Assembly: GCF_014200605.1 (NCBI RefSeq)
Contig: NZ_JACHCE010000006.1
Coordinates: 248,001-312,000, forward strand
Direction: 5' to 3'
From: Pedobacter cryoconitis
Lineage (GTDB): Bacteria > Bacteroidota > Bacteroidia > Sphingobacteriales > Sphingobacteriaceae
Length of the DNA stretch: 64,000 bases
The position numbers were made by a program, and so were the translations under genes. This document shows, piece after piece, positions 35,923-45,496 of this stretch. Each line of letters begins with the position of its first letter. The first letter of the stretch is position 1. Below the pieces are notes generated by a model, which worked only from the letters and a program-made list of their open reading frames with translations, was not told the origin of the DNA and ran no database searches.

Positions 35923-38899
35923 TTGTATAATTAAGATAAGCCTGATGTTTTTTCATAAAGTGATAGGCAAGATATTCATAAGATCTTGGATCAGTTTCAA
36001 ATATTCTATTTATATGCATATGTATCAAACTTGAAATCAAATTATATTTATCAATAAGTTTCCAATTTGATATTTTTTCATGAAGTAAAATAAGTAATTG
36101 ATTAAAATAAGGATAAGCTTTATTCTTTCTCTGAACAGAAAATTGTTCATTTTCAATTAGTTCAGACTGAAAATTCCTGTATCTAAAATCCATCTTACGA
36201 ATAATCTCTTTATCACTATCATTAAATTCCGCTGAAAAACCGGCAAGGATAGAACCAAGAAATTCAATTCTTTCCTTTTTATCCTTAATTAAACACTTTA
36301 CCATGAACAGTGTAGAATGCACGGCAAAATTTAATTTGAATCTCACTTCCGACCCACCTGTCTGAATAGCATCAAGGATAAAATCACTATCCAAATAAAA
36401 CAATGATTCTATATCATCTATTAATTCTGCCGAATATCTTTCAAGTTCTCTTTGATATGTATCCATTAAAATCGCCTGTATTTTCCCGGATTGATGTAAT
36501 GGCTTTAACTTTGCACTTAGTTCAGTAAATAAATTTTGAGCTGATTCTTTCGCTGTAAAAAATCTTAACCTGATATGATGATCTGGATCATTATATCTAA
36601 TGAAAAACCATTTAAATTCTGGGTTGTTCTCTTTATATTTACGGATAATCGGTAAAATATGATGAATCAGGATACTATCCATGAATGAATTATGTGCATA
36701 TAGCTTAAAGTACAGCCACTCATCTCCCAAAAAAAATGAGCGCTTGACTTTTAACTTTTTAGTATTCCCTATTATACCTGATATAGAGTCAGGCAGAGCA
36801 TATGATTTAGATTTATTTACCACACATGCTATGAATTGGCTTGCGTAAGGTCTTTTCTCAAAATCATGCAAGTCTGCATACTTAGGAAAAACATATTCCC
36901 TTAGCGTTATTGATTTCTTATTTCTGATACATCTCTTAAACATATCGATATCATCTGTACTGGCTGTGTTAAAAACAAGAAAATTATCCCTTTCATACCA
37001 GCTAAAATAAACAGGCAATAGTAGCTCTTGTTGCACATCCTTAAAATTCCCTTCTACTATTCTCTTAATTTTAGTCTCATCAAGAATCCATCTCGCAGCA
37101 GACAAGACAGCTTTGTCAAGTTGTACACGTGGATAATAATCCAAACCTGGAAAAAATTGTTCCAAAGAAAAGCCCAAATTGGTTTTAATTCCCTGGTGCT
37201 GTAAATCGCAGAGAAACCTAAAAGCAGGAATAGTTGTCAGTTGAACATTATAAACTGAGGAAAGTCTTGGTATCACGTATTTATTGAGTTTAACTGACCT
37301 CAACATAATAGTATTCCCATTCATAGAAATCATTAGATCATTTAATTTGATCGTACTTTCTTCAGAACGGGCTGAATGTGTCAGTATAGGTATTTCATAA
37401 GGATAAAAATGCCCTCTTTGTTTTATATTTGAAGCTTTATTAGGGGGTGAAAAAGAAATTTCAGCAAAAATAAAATCATTATTTACAGCCATTTCCTGTT
37501 CACAGATATTCTTAAGCTGTTTTTCAATTAACCCATTAGGAGCACCAAATCTCGCTCCTAATTCTATACCTGATGCACCACTAATCTGATCTATCCACAA
37601 TTCCTGATCAACATTTTTATATAAAATAGACATCCCGGGCGGTAACATAGATTTACTTTCAGGTAGTGAATTAATATCTTCAGGGGTAAGTATAATTTTG
37701 TCTGATCCTGATTTAGAAAGATTAGTCCATTTCTTAAAAATCATCTTTTCTGCCTCTCCCCATTTCATTCTGCTTTCTGGCTCCTGAGGTTTTCTCAAAT
37801 CATCTATAAATCCATTATTCTGATTATCAAAAGCAGCTGTTAAATTATCATATCCAATGCCAATTCCCGGATCCATTACCTCCATTAATGGAACTTCACG
37901 TCTTTCATATTTCTTTTTAAAGGCTATCTTAAATTCTTTCATTACCTCCCCGCTCCTATCAACTGTCAATTTATCCAGACTTTTGATCAATGAAATAAAT
38001 TCAGGATGCACTTCACTATTTAATCCTCCTGTAACTTCACGCTGGTACAAACTATAAGGGGGCCTGTACTCATTCCTTCCACTAATTTCTTCAATGTGTG
38101 CAAGAATTGAAGACAATGCATCACTTTGATCATTAATCGGGGCAGAAAATGTTTTTAAGGCATCAAGATTAAGATTAGGGTATTCTTTCAATACAGTCAG
38201 GCATCGTTCATTATATAATACGCCAGTAACATTAGGCATCAGTTCCGAAACAATTACTTGCCCTTTTACCAAATGATTAAAATAATCTTCCGCACCAGCA
38301 TCCTCTCCATATTGTTTGACCAGGTAATTAAGGATAGCACCTTTTGTTTGTCCCTGATCAATAAACCTCAATAGTTTCTTTAAACCAGGAATTACTTTTA
38401 AATGTACAATAACATGTTTATCCTGCTCAGAATATGCCTGACTGACAAAATACAACTCTCCTGCCGTAGTGTACATAGAGTTATTCGTATAATATCGGAC
38501 ATTCGACAATTCTTCTAATTTTAATGTATCAATATAGTTAAGAATTGATACAAAATCAGGAATTGCAGTCAGCTGTCCTTTACCATTTAAACGTAGTGGA
38601 TTTTCTTGCTGGAAGGTCCATCCTGCAAGAGAAAACGATGAAAAGAGACCATATGGCAATGGCCGGAAGCACATTCGGTTCAGATACTTCCACAGCGTTA
38701 TTTTAGCATGCTCATCCAATTGATCATAATCAAAACACTTTTTTTTAAGCTCCAGATATAATGTCTGACTTGCAAAAAACAAACTCGCTTTGAAGAAGTC
38801 TGTTTTTAATACTTTTTGTAAAAACAATAAACTAAAATTCTGGTAACTATAAGCAGGTGATCGGACAAGTAAAAATGAGTCAACAGCAAAATCTGGCAT
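35906..38899 (-). CDS. LanB-type lantibiotic dehydratase, full length
   Basis: 997 aa from the ATG giving MPDFAVDSF. An N-terminal glutamylation domain (Lant_dehydr_N, about 40-690) shows RPLPYGLFSSFSLAGW and YYPRVQLDKAVL. A C-terminal glutamate-elimination domain (SpaB_C type, about 725-990) shows DEWLYFKLYAHN and IRYNDPDHHIRLRF. Such enzymes dehydrate Ser and Thr in a leader-guided peptide by using glutamyl-tRNA. Both domains are in one chain, as in class I lanthipeptide LanB rather than the split thiopeptide type. No LanC cyclase, LanT exporter or protease gene is adjacent. The nearest candidate substrate is the 46-residue peptide, about 1.9 kb downstream of this gene beyond the two-component pair. 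Confidence 0.9.
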   Translation of the reverse strand: MPDFAVDSFLLVRSPAYSYQNFSLLFLQKVLKTDFFKASLFFASQTLYLELKKKCFDYDQLDEHAKITLWKYLNRMCFRPLPYGLFSSFSLAGWTFQQENPLRLNGKGQLTAIPDFVSILNYIDTLKLEELSNVRYYTNNSMYTTAGELYFVSQAYSEQDKHVIVHLKVIPGLKKLLRFIDQGQTKGAILNYLVKQYGEDAGAEDYFNHLVKGQVIVSELMPNVTGVLYNERCLTVLKEYPNLNLDALKTFSAPINDQSDALSSILAHIEEISGRNEYRPPYSLYQREVTGGLNSEVHPEFISLIKSLDKLTVDRSGEVMKEFKIAFKKKYERREVPLMEVMDPGIGIGYDNLTAAFDNQNNGFIDDLRKPQEPESRMKWGEAEKMIFKKWTNLSKSGSDKIILTPEDINSLPESKSMLPPGMSILYKNVDQELWIDQISGASGIELGARFGAPNGLIEKQLKNICEQEMAVNNDFIFAEISFSPPNKASNIKQRGHFYPYEIPILTHSARSEESTIKLNDLMISMNGNTIMLRSVKLNKYVIPRLSSVYNVQLTTIPAFRFLCDLQHQGIKTNLGFSLEQFFPGLDYYPRVQLDKAVLSAARWILDETKIKRIVEGNFKDVQQELLLPVYFSWYERDNFLVFNTASTDDIDMFKRCIRNKKSITLREYVFPKYADLHDFEKRPYASQFIACVVNKSKSYALPDSISGIIGNTKKLKVKRSFFLGDEWLYFKLYAHNSFMDSILIHHILPIIRKYKENNPEFKWFFIRYNDPDHHIRLRFFTAKESAQNLFTELSAKLKPLHQSGKIQAILMDTYQRELERYSAELIDDIESLFYLDSDFILDAIQTGGSEVRFKLNFAVHSTLFMVKCLIKDKKERIEFLGSILAGFSAEFNDSDKEIIRKMDFRYRNFQSELIENEQFSVQRKNKAYPYFNQLLILLHEKISNWKLIDKYNLISSLIHMHINRIFETDPRSYEYLAYHFMKKHQAYLNYTTNDEF

Positions 38900-39009
38900 T
38901 TTGAGCAATAAATATATTTGGTATAAAACAATTCCCCTAACGGTGAAATTTATAAAAAAAAATCAACCTCATCGCAGGTCTATATGCAACTTTGTCCGAA
39001 AACGAATAA

Positions 39010-39038
39010 CAAAAATAGCTAACACACTGATAAACAAA
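39010..39038 (-). promoter_or_regulatory. Probable promoter of the LanB gene
   Basis: Minus-strand TTTG (39038-39035), a 17-nt spacer and TATTTTTG (39017-39010) fit the Bacteroidetes promoter consensus. It lies about 111 bp upstream of the LanB start and gives a leader RNA of about 100 nt. Confidence 0.55.
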
Positions 39039-39085
39039 TCAATAATATTATTAATAAATATTATAGAATACAATTATTAAAAAGA

Positions 39086-39721
39086 TTATAATTTAACAGC
39101 AGAGATGCGGTAAGCACATCTTCTGCCTCCGTCAACGATATACTCTATACGTTTGATAGGTATGTTTTCACCAATAACAGTTTGCAGTGTTTTGAATTCT
39201 GCATTGCAGATCGCCGGATTAGCATGAGCAGCAGCACCTATCGGGCAATGATTTTCTATAAAAATAAACCCTTCATCATCTTTGATGACCTGGGCCATGT
39301 ATCCTTCTTTTGTGCGGATAGAAACAAAATCGTTGATCCTCTTTTCAAGATCAACCACTCCTTCCAGTTCTTTCAGATATTTATCAGTTCCTTTCTCACC
39401 ATTAGCAGTAATCAATTGTGAGACTGCACCTTCGCCCAGAAGCTCTTTCATGACTTCCATCAGCTTCACAGTAAGTGCAGCATGTGTATCAGGGAAGCGG
39501 GATTGTCCCATACTGGTGAGGGACCATAACTGCTGTGGCCGGCCTCTCCCTGTTACAGTTTTGCTGGAAGTTACCAGGCCTTCTTTTTCTAAACGGAGCA
39601 TTTGGAAACGTGCACCCTCAACTGTCACCTTAAATTCACGGGCAAGCGACAACAGAGACTGTGGCCCGCTGGTTTTCAGCAGATTCACAGCACCTTCCCT
39701 AAATGGCGTTTTATTTTCCAT
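39086..39721 (-). CDS. sufR: SufR-like iron-sulfur transcriptional regulator
   Basis: 211 aa. The N-terminal winged HTH (about 8-70) reads SLLSLAREFKVTVEGARFQM then GRGRPQQLWSLT. The C-terminal part carries C159-x12-C172 (HCPIGAAAHANPAIC) and C202 (GGRRCAYRI). The CX12C spacing equals that of cyanobacterial SufR, which binds a 4Fe-4S cluster; the third of the four cyanobacterial Cys is missing, as in actinobacterial forms. It is the last gene of the suf operon, and overlaps the DUF59 gene by one base. It probably represses its own operon when cluster-bound. Confidence 0.88.
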   Translation of the reverse strand: MENKTPFREGAVNLLKTSGPQSLLSLAREFKVTVEGARFQMLRLEKEGLVTSSKTVTGRGRPQQLWSLTSMGQSRFPDTHAALTVKLMEVMKELLGEGAVSQLITANGEKGTDKYLKELEGVVDLEKRINDFVSIRTKEGYMAQVIKDDEGFIFIENHCPIGAAAHANPAICNAEFKTLQTVIGENIPIKRIEYIVDGGRRCAYRISAVKL

Positions 39722-40032
39722 TACAACCAGCCCAATTCTAATTTAGCTTCATCACTCATCATATCTCTATCCCATGGCGGATCGAAAGTAAGACGTACTT
39801 CTACCTCATTAACACCCTCAACAGCTTTCACCTTAGTCTCTACTTCACCCAGAATTTCACCTGCAGCCGGGCAGGCAGGTGCAGTAAGTGTCATATAGAT
39901 ATGTACATTATTATCTTCCATCATATCAATCTTATAGATCAGGCCCAGTTCATAAATATTAACTGGTATCTCCGGATCATAGATCGTATGTAATGCCTCC
40001 TCTATTTTATCTCTTAACAATGGTTCATTCAT
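39721..40032 (-). CDS. DUF59/MIP18-family Fe-S assembly protein (SufT-like)
   Basis: 103 aa, with YDPEIPVNIYELGLIYKI and the conserved Cys in TLTAPACPAAGEI, both hallmarks of DUF59 proteins. In suf operons of Gram-positive bacteria and Bacteroidetes such a protein helps in maturation of Fe-S proteins. It lies between sufE (11 bp) and the regulator gene (1-base overlap). Confidence 0.92.
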   Translation of the reverse strand: MNEPLLRDKIEEALHTIYDPEIPVNIYELGLIYKIDMMEDNNVHIYMTLTAPACPAAGEILGEVETKVKAVEGVNEVEVRLTFDPPWDRDMMSDEAKLELGWL

Positions 40033-40043
40033 AACAACTCGTT

Positions 40044-40463
40044 TTAGTCCTGTGTCTTAAAGGCCAGGGCGTACATTTTCATTTGTTTTAACATGGACAG
40101 CAACCCATTGGAACGGTTAGGTGACAAGTGGTTCTGTAGCCCTATCGTATTGATAAAGTATAAATCAGCATCAATTATTTCCTGCGGGGTATGCCCCGAT
40201 AAGACCCTGATCATCATGCTGATTAATCCTTTTGTAATAATTGCATCACTATCGGCAGTAAACCAGATCTTACCGTCTTTATATTCAGGCTGAAGCCATA
40301 CACTTGACTGGCAGCCCTTGATCAGGTTTTCAGGCACTTTATATTGCGCATCAATCAGCGGAAGTTCTTTCCCCATATCAATGATATTCTCATATTTATC
40401 CATCCAGTCTGAAAAAAGCTCAAACTCTTCGATAATTTCGTCCTGTTGTTCGTTAATCGTCAT
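40044..40463 (-). CDS. sufE: SufE sulfur acceptor protein
   Basis: 139 aa. It takes sulfane sulfur from SufS and passes it to SufBCD. The acceptor Cys is in LIKGCQSSVWL, and the TADSDAIITKGLISMMI and IGLQNHLSPNRSNGLLSML segments are typical. It is 8 bp downstream of sufS. Confidence 0.95.
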   Translation of the reverse strand: MTINEQQDEIIEEFELFSDWMDKYENIIDMGKELPLIDAQYKVPENLIKGCQSSVWLQPEYKDGKIWFTADSDAIITKGLISMMIRVLSGHTPQEIIDADLYFINTIGLQNHLSPNRSNGLLSMLKQMKMYALAFKTQD

Positions 40464-40471
40464 CTGTAAAA

Positions 40472-41695
40472 TTAAATAAGTATCGCAGCAGCTCTTTTTA
40501 TACCTGCTACCAGTAAATCCACTTCCGAACGGGTATTGTAAAAAGCAAAAGAAGCACGGCAGGTTCCTGGAATACCAAAAAAGTCCATAACCGGTTCAGT
40601 ACAATGATGACCGGTACGAATAGCAATCCCTTGTTTATCAAGAAGTTCACCTAAATCATAAGGATGTACGCCATCAATTAAAAATGAAATTACACTTGCA
40701 CGTTGTTCTGCCTTACCGATAAACCTCAGATTAGGTATTCCGGCAAATAGTTCCAATGCATAATTTAGTAAATCATGTTCTTTTTCCTGTATAGCATCCA
40801 GGCCAATGGAATTTACATAATCTATTGCTGCCCCCAGTCCGATAGCACCACTTATATCCGGCGTACCTGCTTCAAATTTATAAGGTAATTCATTGTATAT
40901 GGTCTTTTCAAAAGTGACCGTTTTAATCATATCACCTCCACCCTGATAAGGGGGAATCATATTCAACCACTTTTCTTTACCATAAAGCACACCAATTCCG
41001 GTAGGTCCATAAATTTTATGTCCCGAAAAGGCAAGGAAATCAATATCAAGTTCCTGTACATCCAGTGGTAAATGCTGTATTGCCTGCGCAGCATCAATCA
41101 TCACAGGGATATTTTTTGCATGGGCCTGTCTGATAATTTCTCTGACCGGATTAACTGTTCCCAAAGAGTTTGACACGTAAGTAACCGAGATCAGTTTTAC
41201 GCTTTCATCCAAAAGACCAGGTAAGGCATCCATTTGCAGCACTCCATTTTCATCCATAGGAATGACCTTTAGTGTTGCTCCCCTCTCTTCACAAATCATT
41301 TGCCAGGGTACAATATTTGAATGGTGCTCCATAGCAGAAATCAGAATACTATCTCCTGTATTCAGAAATTTCCTTCCAAATGAAGAGGCAACCAGGTTAA
41401 TCCCATCAGTTGTCCCTTTAGTAAAAATAACCTCATGGCTAAATGCAGCATTGATAAACTGACCAACCTTATGACGGGCTTCTTCGTAAGCTGCTGTCGC
41501 CTGCTGGCTTAACAGATGTACACCACGGTGGACATTGCTGTTGCAGGTTTTATAATAATCCTCTACAGCAGCTAAAACTGCTGTAGGTTTTTGTGTGGTT
41601 GCTGCATTATCAAGGTATACTAAATCTTTACCATATACTTTTGTATCCAGTATAGGAAAGTCTGCTCTGATATTTTCTGCTATCGATCTGCCCAT
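40472..41695 (-). CDS. sufS: SufS-type cysteine desulfurase
   Basis: 407-aa PLP enzyme that mobilises sulfur from L-cysteine. Landmarks are YLDNAATTQKP, the PLP-binding Lys in FSGHKIYGPTGIGVLYG, and the active-site Cys in TGHHCTEPVM, followed by RASFAFYNT. The type II (SufS) features and the sufE neighbour fix the assignment. Confidence 0.96.
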   Translation of the reverse strand: MGRSIAENIRADFPILDTKVYGKDLVYLDNAATTQKPTAVLAAVEDYYKTCNSNVHRGVHLLSQQATAAYEEARHKVGQFINAAFSHEVIFTKGTTDGINLVASSFGRKFLNTGDSILISAMEHHSNIVPWQMICEERGATLKVIPMDENGVLQMDALPGLLDESVKLISVTYVSNSLGTVNPVREIIRQAHAKNIPVMIDAAQAIQHLPLDVQELDIDFLAFSGHKIYGPTGIGVLYGKEKWLNMIPPYQGGGDMIKTVTFEKTIYNELPYKFEAGTPDISGAIGLGAAIDYVNSIGLDAIQEKEHDLLNYALELFAGIPNLRFIGKAEQRASVISFLIDGVHPYDLGELLDKQGIAIRTGHHCTEPVMDFFGIPGTCRASFAFYNTRSEVDLLVAGIKRAAAILI

Positions 41696-41706
41696 TTCTA
41701 TTCCTT

Positions 41707-43038
41707 TTAAATGATTGTTGATAATGAGTTTTCCATCTTTTTATAAATTAAAGACTGGACAAAATCTTTCACTGCCTCATTTTCAATTTTCTGAGTCACG
41801 TCAAACATGAATGCTTCTACCAGAAGTTTACGGGCAGATTCTTCAGAAATCCCTCTCGACTGCAGGTAAAACAAGGATTCAGGATCAAACTGACCTACTG
41901 TACAACCATGGCTGCATTTGACATCATCCGCAAATATTTCTAATTGAGGTTTCGCAAAAACCTGCGCCTTATCACTCAATAAAAGATTATTATTTTGCTG
42001 AAAAGCATTGGTTTTCTGAGCCGGGCGTTCTACAAATACTTTTCCGTTAAACACCGCCTTACCTTTATCCAATAACACCCCTTTATAAATTTCATTGCTG
42101 TCACAATGTGGAAATCTATGATGAATTGCTGTATGGTTATCTGTTAACTGATGACCCGCTACCAGATATAAACCTAATAAATGAGTTTCAGTTGCAGTAC
42201 CATTCAAAACAATTTCCAGATTATTACGGATCAGTTCTGCACCAGGTAAATTAAACATAAAGTTATCATAACGGCTATTGCGTTCCTGTGTGACATGGTT
42301 GTAATTGATTAACCTGTCTTCCGCAGCATTATCCTGAATTACGTATTGAATCAGATTTGCATTTTCTTTAACCGTAATCTGGGATACGCTATTCATCAAT
42401 ACACGTTTTGCGTGTCCAAGAGAAACTGCACTATCAATTAATTCAGCTTTTGCATGCTCATTGACGATGATTAAATGACGCGGCTGATAAAGCATATTTT
42501 CATCAGCGGTATAAAGATGTATGATCTGTACTGGTTTATCCAATACTACATTCTTTGGTACCTCAATAAAATATCCATCAGTAAAAAAAGCTGCATTCAA
42601 AGCATACATTCTGTTACCTTCTGCTTCTTTACAGGTAATATAATTTTTATAACTTTCTGTATTGATAATACTTTCCAATGGAAGTACACTCAATTGATCA
42701 GCTTCTGGCAAAACAGATAAGTCAAATTGGATCTTACCATTCAATAAAACCAGTAACCAGGCATCAAGACCAGGAATAATTGCATTATTTATTGCAGTCT
42801 TAGCTTCCTGCTGATCTACTTCACCATTAGTCAGGGAAAAAGTATCAGTCAGAAACGGAGCCAGATTAGTGAATTTCCAATCCTCATCTTTTGAAGTAGG
42901 AAATCCTTTAGCTTTAAACAGTTCAAAAGCATCTTCTCTTGATTTTGATAAATCAACATTAGAATTCCCAGCTTTTGGCGTGTTCTCAAACTCAGCGACC
43001 AGTTGATTATAAAATGGAGTTGTAAGCTGATTTACCAT
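41707..43038 (-). CDS. sufD: SufD, Fe-S scaffold complex subunit
   Basis: 443-aa partner of SufB in the SufBC2D scaffold. It has a helical N-terminal part (GFPTSKDEDWKFTNL) and a C-terminal beta-helix with the family signature IFADDVKCSHGCTVGQFD and LFYLQSRGISEESAR. It is one base after the sufC stop and 11 bp ahead of sufS. Confidence 0.95.
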   Translation of the reverse strand: MVNQLTTPFYNQLVAEFENTPKAGNSNVDLSKSREDAFELFKAKGFPTSKDEDWKFTNLAPFLTDTFSLTNGEVDQQEAKTAINNAIIPGLDAWLLVLLNGKIQFDLSVLPEADQLSVLPLESIINTESYKNYITCKEAEGNRMYALNAAFFTDGYFIEVPKNVVLDKPVQIIHLYTADENMLYQPRHLIIVNEHAKAELIDSAVSLGHAKRVLMNSVSQITVKENANLIQYVIQDNAAEDRLINYNHVTQERNSRYDNFMFNLPGAELIRNNLEIVLNGTATETHLLGLYLVAGHQLTDNHTAIHHRFPHCDSNEIYKGVLLDKGKAVFNGKVFVERPAQKTNAFQQNNNLLLSDKAQVFAKPQLEIFADDVKCSHGCTVGQFDPESLFYLQSRGISEESARKLLVEAFMFDVTQKIENEAVKDFVQSLIYKKMENSLSTII

Positions 43039-43039
43039 C

Positions 43040-43813
43040 TTAAATTTTGTTTATTGATTCATTGCCATGGAACTCTTCTTTCAACCAGTCATATCCTTTT
43101 TCTTCCAGTTCCAATGCCAGTTCTTTTGTTCCTGAACGTACAATCTGGCCATTGTACAGTACATGTACAAAGTCAGGTACGATATATTCCAGTAATCGCT
43201 GATAGTGGGTAATTAAAACAAAAGCATTATCTGCTGAACGTAATTTATTAATACCGTTAGATACAATACGCAAAGCATCAATATCAAGTCCTGAATCTGT
43301 TTCATCCAAAATGGACAACTTTGGCTCAAGCATAGCTAACTGAAACACTTCATTTCTTTTCTTCTCTCCGCCAGAAAAACCCTGATTCAGAGAACGGTTA
43401 GCCAATTTTGCTTCAAATTCAACCAAAGCTTGTTTTTCTTTAGTCATTTTCAGAAACTCTTTAGCCGAAAGCTGAGGAAGCTCACGGTGCGTTCTGATTT
43501 CACTTAATGCTGTTCTTAAGAAATTAATATTCGATACTCCAGGAATTTCTACAGGATATTGAAAAGCAAGAAAAACACCTTCACGTGCACGTACTTCAGG
43601 CTTCATGTCCAACAGATTTTTACCATCCAGCCAAACTTCACCTTCAGTAATTTCGTAATTTTCACGACCTGCAAGCACAGAAGCCAGTGAGCTTTTACCA
43701 GATCCGTTAGGCCCCATAATCGCGTGTACTTCACCAGCTTTCACTTCGAGGTTAATTCCCTTTAATATTTCTTTTCCTTCAATATTCGCATGAAGATTTT
43801 TTATTGATAACAT
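43040..43813 (-). CDS. sufC: SufC, Fe-S assembly ATPase
   Basis: 257-aa ABC-type ATPase of the SufBC2D complex; it is soluble, not a transporter. Walker A GPNGSGKSSL, signature SGGEKKRNEVFQ, and Walker B region LSILDETDSGLD are clear. Confidence 0.97.
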   Translation of the reverse strand: MLSIKNLHANIEGKEILKGINLEVKAGEVHAIMGPNGSGKSSLASVLAGRENYEITEGEVWLDGKNLLDMKPEVRAREGVFLAFQYPVEIPGVSNINFLRTALSEIRTHRELPQLSAKEFLKMTKEKQALVEFEAKLANRSLNQGFSGGEKKRNEVFQLAMLEPKLSILDETDSGLDIDALRIVSNGINKLRSADNAFVLITHYQRLLEYIVPDFVHVLYNGQIVRSGTKELALELEEKGYDWLKEEFHGNESINKI

Positions 43814-43837
43814 ATGAGTTCTATATTTTTTTATGAT

Positions 43838-45286
43838 CTACCCTACGCTGCCTTCGAGTGTAAGAGAAAGTAATTTTTGAGCTTCTACTGCAAATTCCAT
43901 TGGTAATTGATTCAGTACATCCTTTGCATATCCGTTAACAATTAACGCAATAGCCTGTTCTGCATCAATTCCACGCTGATTCAGATAAAATACCTGATCT
44001 TCTCCTATTTTGGAGGTTGTAGCTTCGTGCTCTATGGTTGCTGTATTATTTTTAGATTCGATATACGGGAAAGTATGCGCACCACAACGGTCACCTATCA
44101 ACAGAGAATCACATTGCGTAAAGTTACGTGCATAAGCAGCCTTAGCCCCCATTTGCACTAAACCGCGATAACTGTTCTGTCCCTGGCCTGCCGAGATCCC
44201 TTTAGAGATAATCCGGCTTTTAGTATGGGCACCAAGATGATATATTTTTGTACCAGTATCTGCAATTTGCATGTTATTGGTTACTGCAACAGAATAAAAC
44301 TCTCCTGATGAGTAATCACCCTGCAATAAGATACTTGGATATTTCCAGGTAATTGCAGAACCAGTTTCTACTTGTGTCCATGAAATTTTAGCACGCTCAC
44401 CACGACAGGCACCGCGTTTGGTCACAAAATTAAAGATCCCTCCTTTTCCTTCTTTATCACCAGGGTACCAATTCTGTACTGTAGAATATTTAATCTCCGC
44501 ACCTTTCATAGCAATGAGCTCCACTACAGCAGCATGTAACTGATTTTCATCACGCATAGGTGCTGTACATCCTTCCAGATAACTTACATAGCTATCTTCA
44601 TCAGCAATAATCAGTGTACGTTCAAACTGACCAGTATTTTCAGCATTAATCCTGAAATACGTGGAAAGTTCCATAGGGCACCTTACACCTTTAGGGATAT
44701 ATACAAAAGATCCGTCAGAGAATACAGCTGTATTTAAAGAAGCAAAAACGTTATCCGTATGCGGAACTACTGACCCCAGGTATTTCTGTATCAGTTCAGG
44801 ATGATCCTTAACAGCATCACTGATAGAACAAAATATAATTCCAAGTTCGTTTAAATGTTTTTTATAAGTGGTAGTTACCGACACACTATCAAATACAACA
44901 TCCACAGCAACTCCCGCCAGCTGCTTCTGTTCTGACATCGGGATACCCAATTTTTCAAAAGTACGCAGCAACTCAGGATCAACTTCATCTAATGATGCAT
45001 ATTTGGCCTGTTGTTTAGGTGCAGCATAGTATGAAATAGACTGAAAGTCAATTTCAGGCATTTTGAAGTTTTGCCATTGCGGCATTTCTTGCTTCTGGAA
45101 AGCCTTGAAACCCTTCATACGCCAATCGAGTAGCCACTGAGGTTCATTCTTTTTTGCAGAAATAAACTTCACAGTATCTTCGTTGAGTCCGATTTCAGAA
45201 ATATCCATATCAATTGCTGTAACAAAGCCAAATTCGTATTCACGGTTTGCCAGTTGTTCGAGCATCAAATCATCTTTTTCCATCAT
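43838..45286 (-). CDS. sufB: SufB, Fe-S scaffold complex subunit
   Basis: First gene of the suf operon, 482 aa. Signatures are [39 protein letters not shown], and [20 protein letters not shown]; the first Cys of the last motif corresponds to the E. coli Cys405 needed for cluster assembly. A second Met (residue 2) could also serve as start. No sufA gene is in the cluster. Confidence 0.97.
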   Translation of the reverse strand: MMEKDDLMLEQLANREYEFGFVTAIDMDISEIGLNEDTVKFISAKKNEPQWLLDWRMKGFKAFQKQEMPQWQNFKMPEIDFQSISYYAAPKQQAKYASLDEVDPELLRTFEKLGIPMSEQKQLAGVAVDVVFDSVSVTTTYKKHLNELGIIFCSISDAVKDHPELIQKYLGSVVPHTDNVFASLNTAVFSDGSFVYIPKGVRCPMELSTYFRINAENTGQFERTLIIADEDSYVSYLEGCTAPMRDENQLHAAVVELIAMKGAEIKYSTVQNWYPGDKEGKGGIFNFVTKRGACRGERAKISWTQVETGSAITWKYPSILLQGDYSSGEFYSVAVTNNMQIADTGTKIYHLGAHTKSRIISKGISAGQGQNSYRGLVQMGAKAAYARNFTQCDSLLIGDRCGAHTFPYIESKNNTATIEHEATTSKIGEDQVFYLNQRGIDAEQAIALIVNGYAKDVLNQLPMEFAVEAQKLLSLTLEGSVG

Positions 45287-45344
45287 TATTCAGTTTAAAA
45301 ACTTTATCAGCAGCGTTCGGATAGCTGGTGGACAAAGCAGGAAA

Positions 45345-45374
45345 CAAAGATAAGTAATGGGCTTAATAAACAAA
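45345..45374 (-). promoter_or_regulatory. Probable suf operon promoter
   Basis: Minus-strand TTTG (45374-45371), an 18-nt spacer and TATCTTTG (45352-45345) are a full match to the Bacteroidetes consensus. The -7 box is 59 bp upstream of the sufB start. Confidence 0.7.
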
Positions 45375-45393
45375 GGAATTACTTTGTTTATTA
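45364..45393. promoter_or_regulatory. Inverted repeat over the suf promoter, candidate SufR operator
   Basis: Perfect 12-bp arms TAATAAACAAAG and CTTTGTTTATTA are separated by 6 bases. The left arm contains the -33 TTTG of the suf promoter, so a bound protein would block RNA polymerase. Cyanobacterial SufR sites have the form CAAC-N6-GTTG, and the CAAAG-N6-CTTTG core here has the same geometry. A SufR-like gene closes the operon. Confidence 0.7.
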
Positions 45394-45496
45394 CAATACA
45401 ATGAGTTTAAAAGACACAATTACTCTGTATCAAAAACATTATTTGCACTTTATGATTTTCCACTTAGATTTACAGCCGTATTTTAAAGATCTTAAA

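Noticed and set aside
38870-39085. Second precursor-like peptide in front of the LanB gene
   Set aside because: Only an 11-codon frame is present in the leader RNA; nothing has a leader-like Lys-rich start.
39282-39746. 154-codon plus-strand frame opposite the SufR-like gene
   Set aside because: The opposite strand has a complete winged-HTH protein with cluster Cys; this frame has no known pattern.
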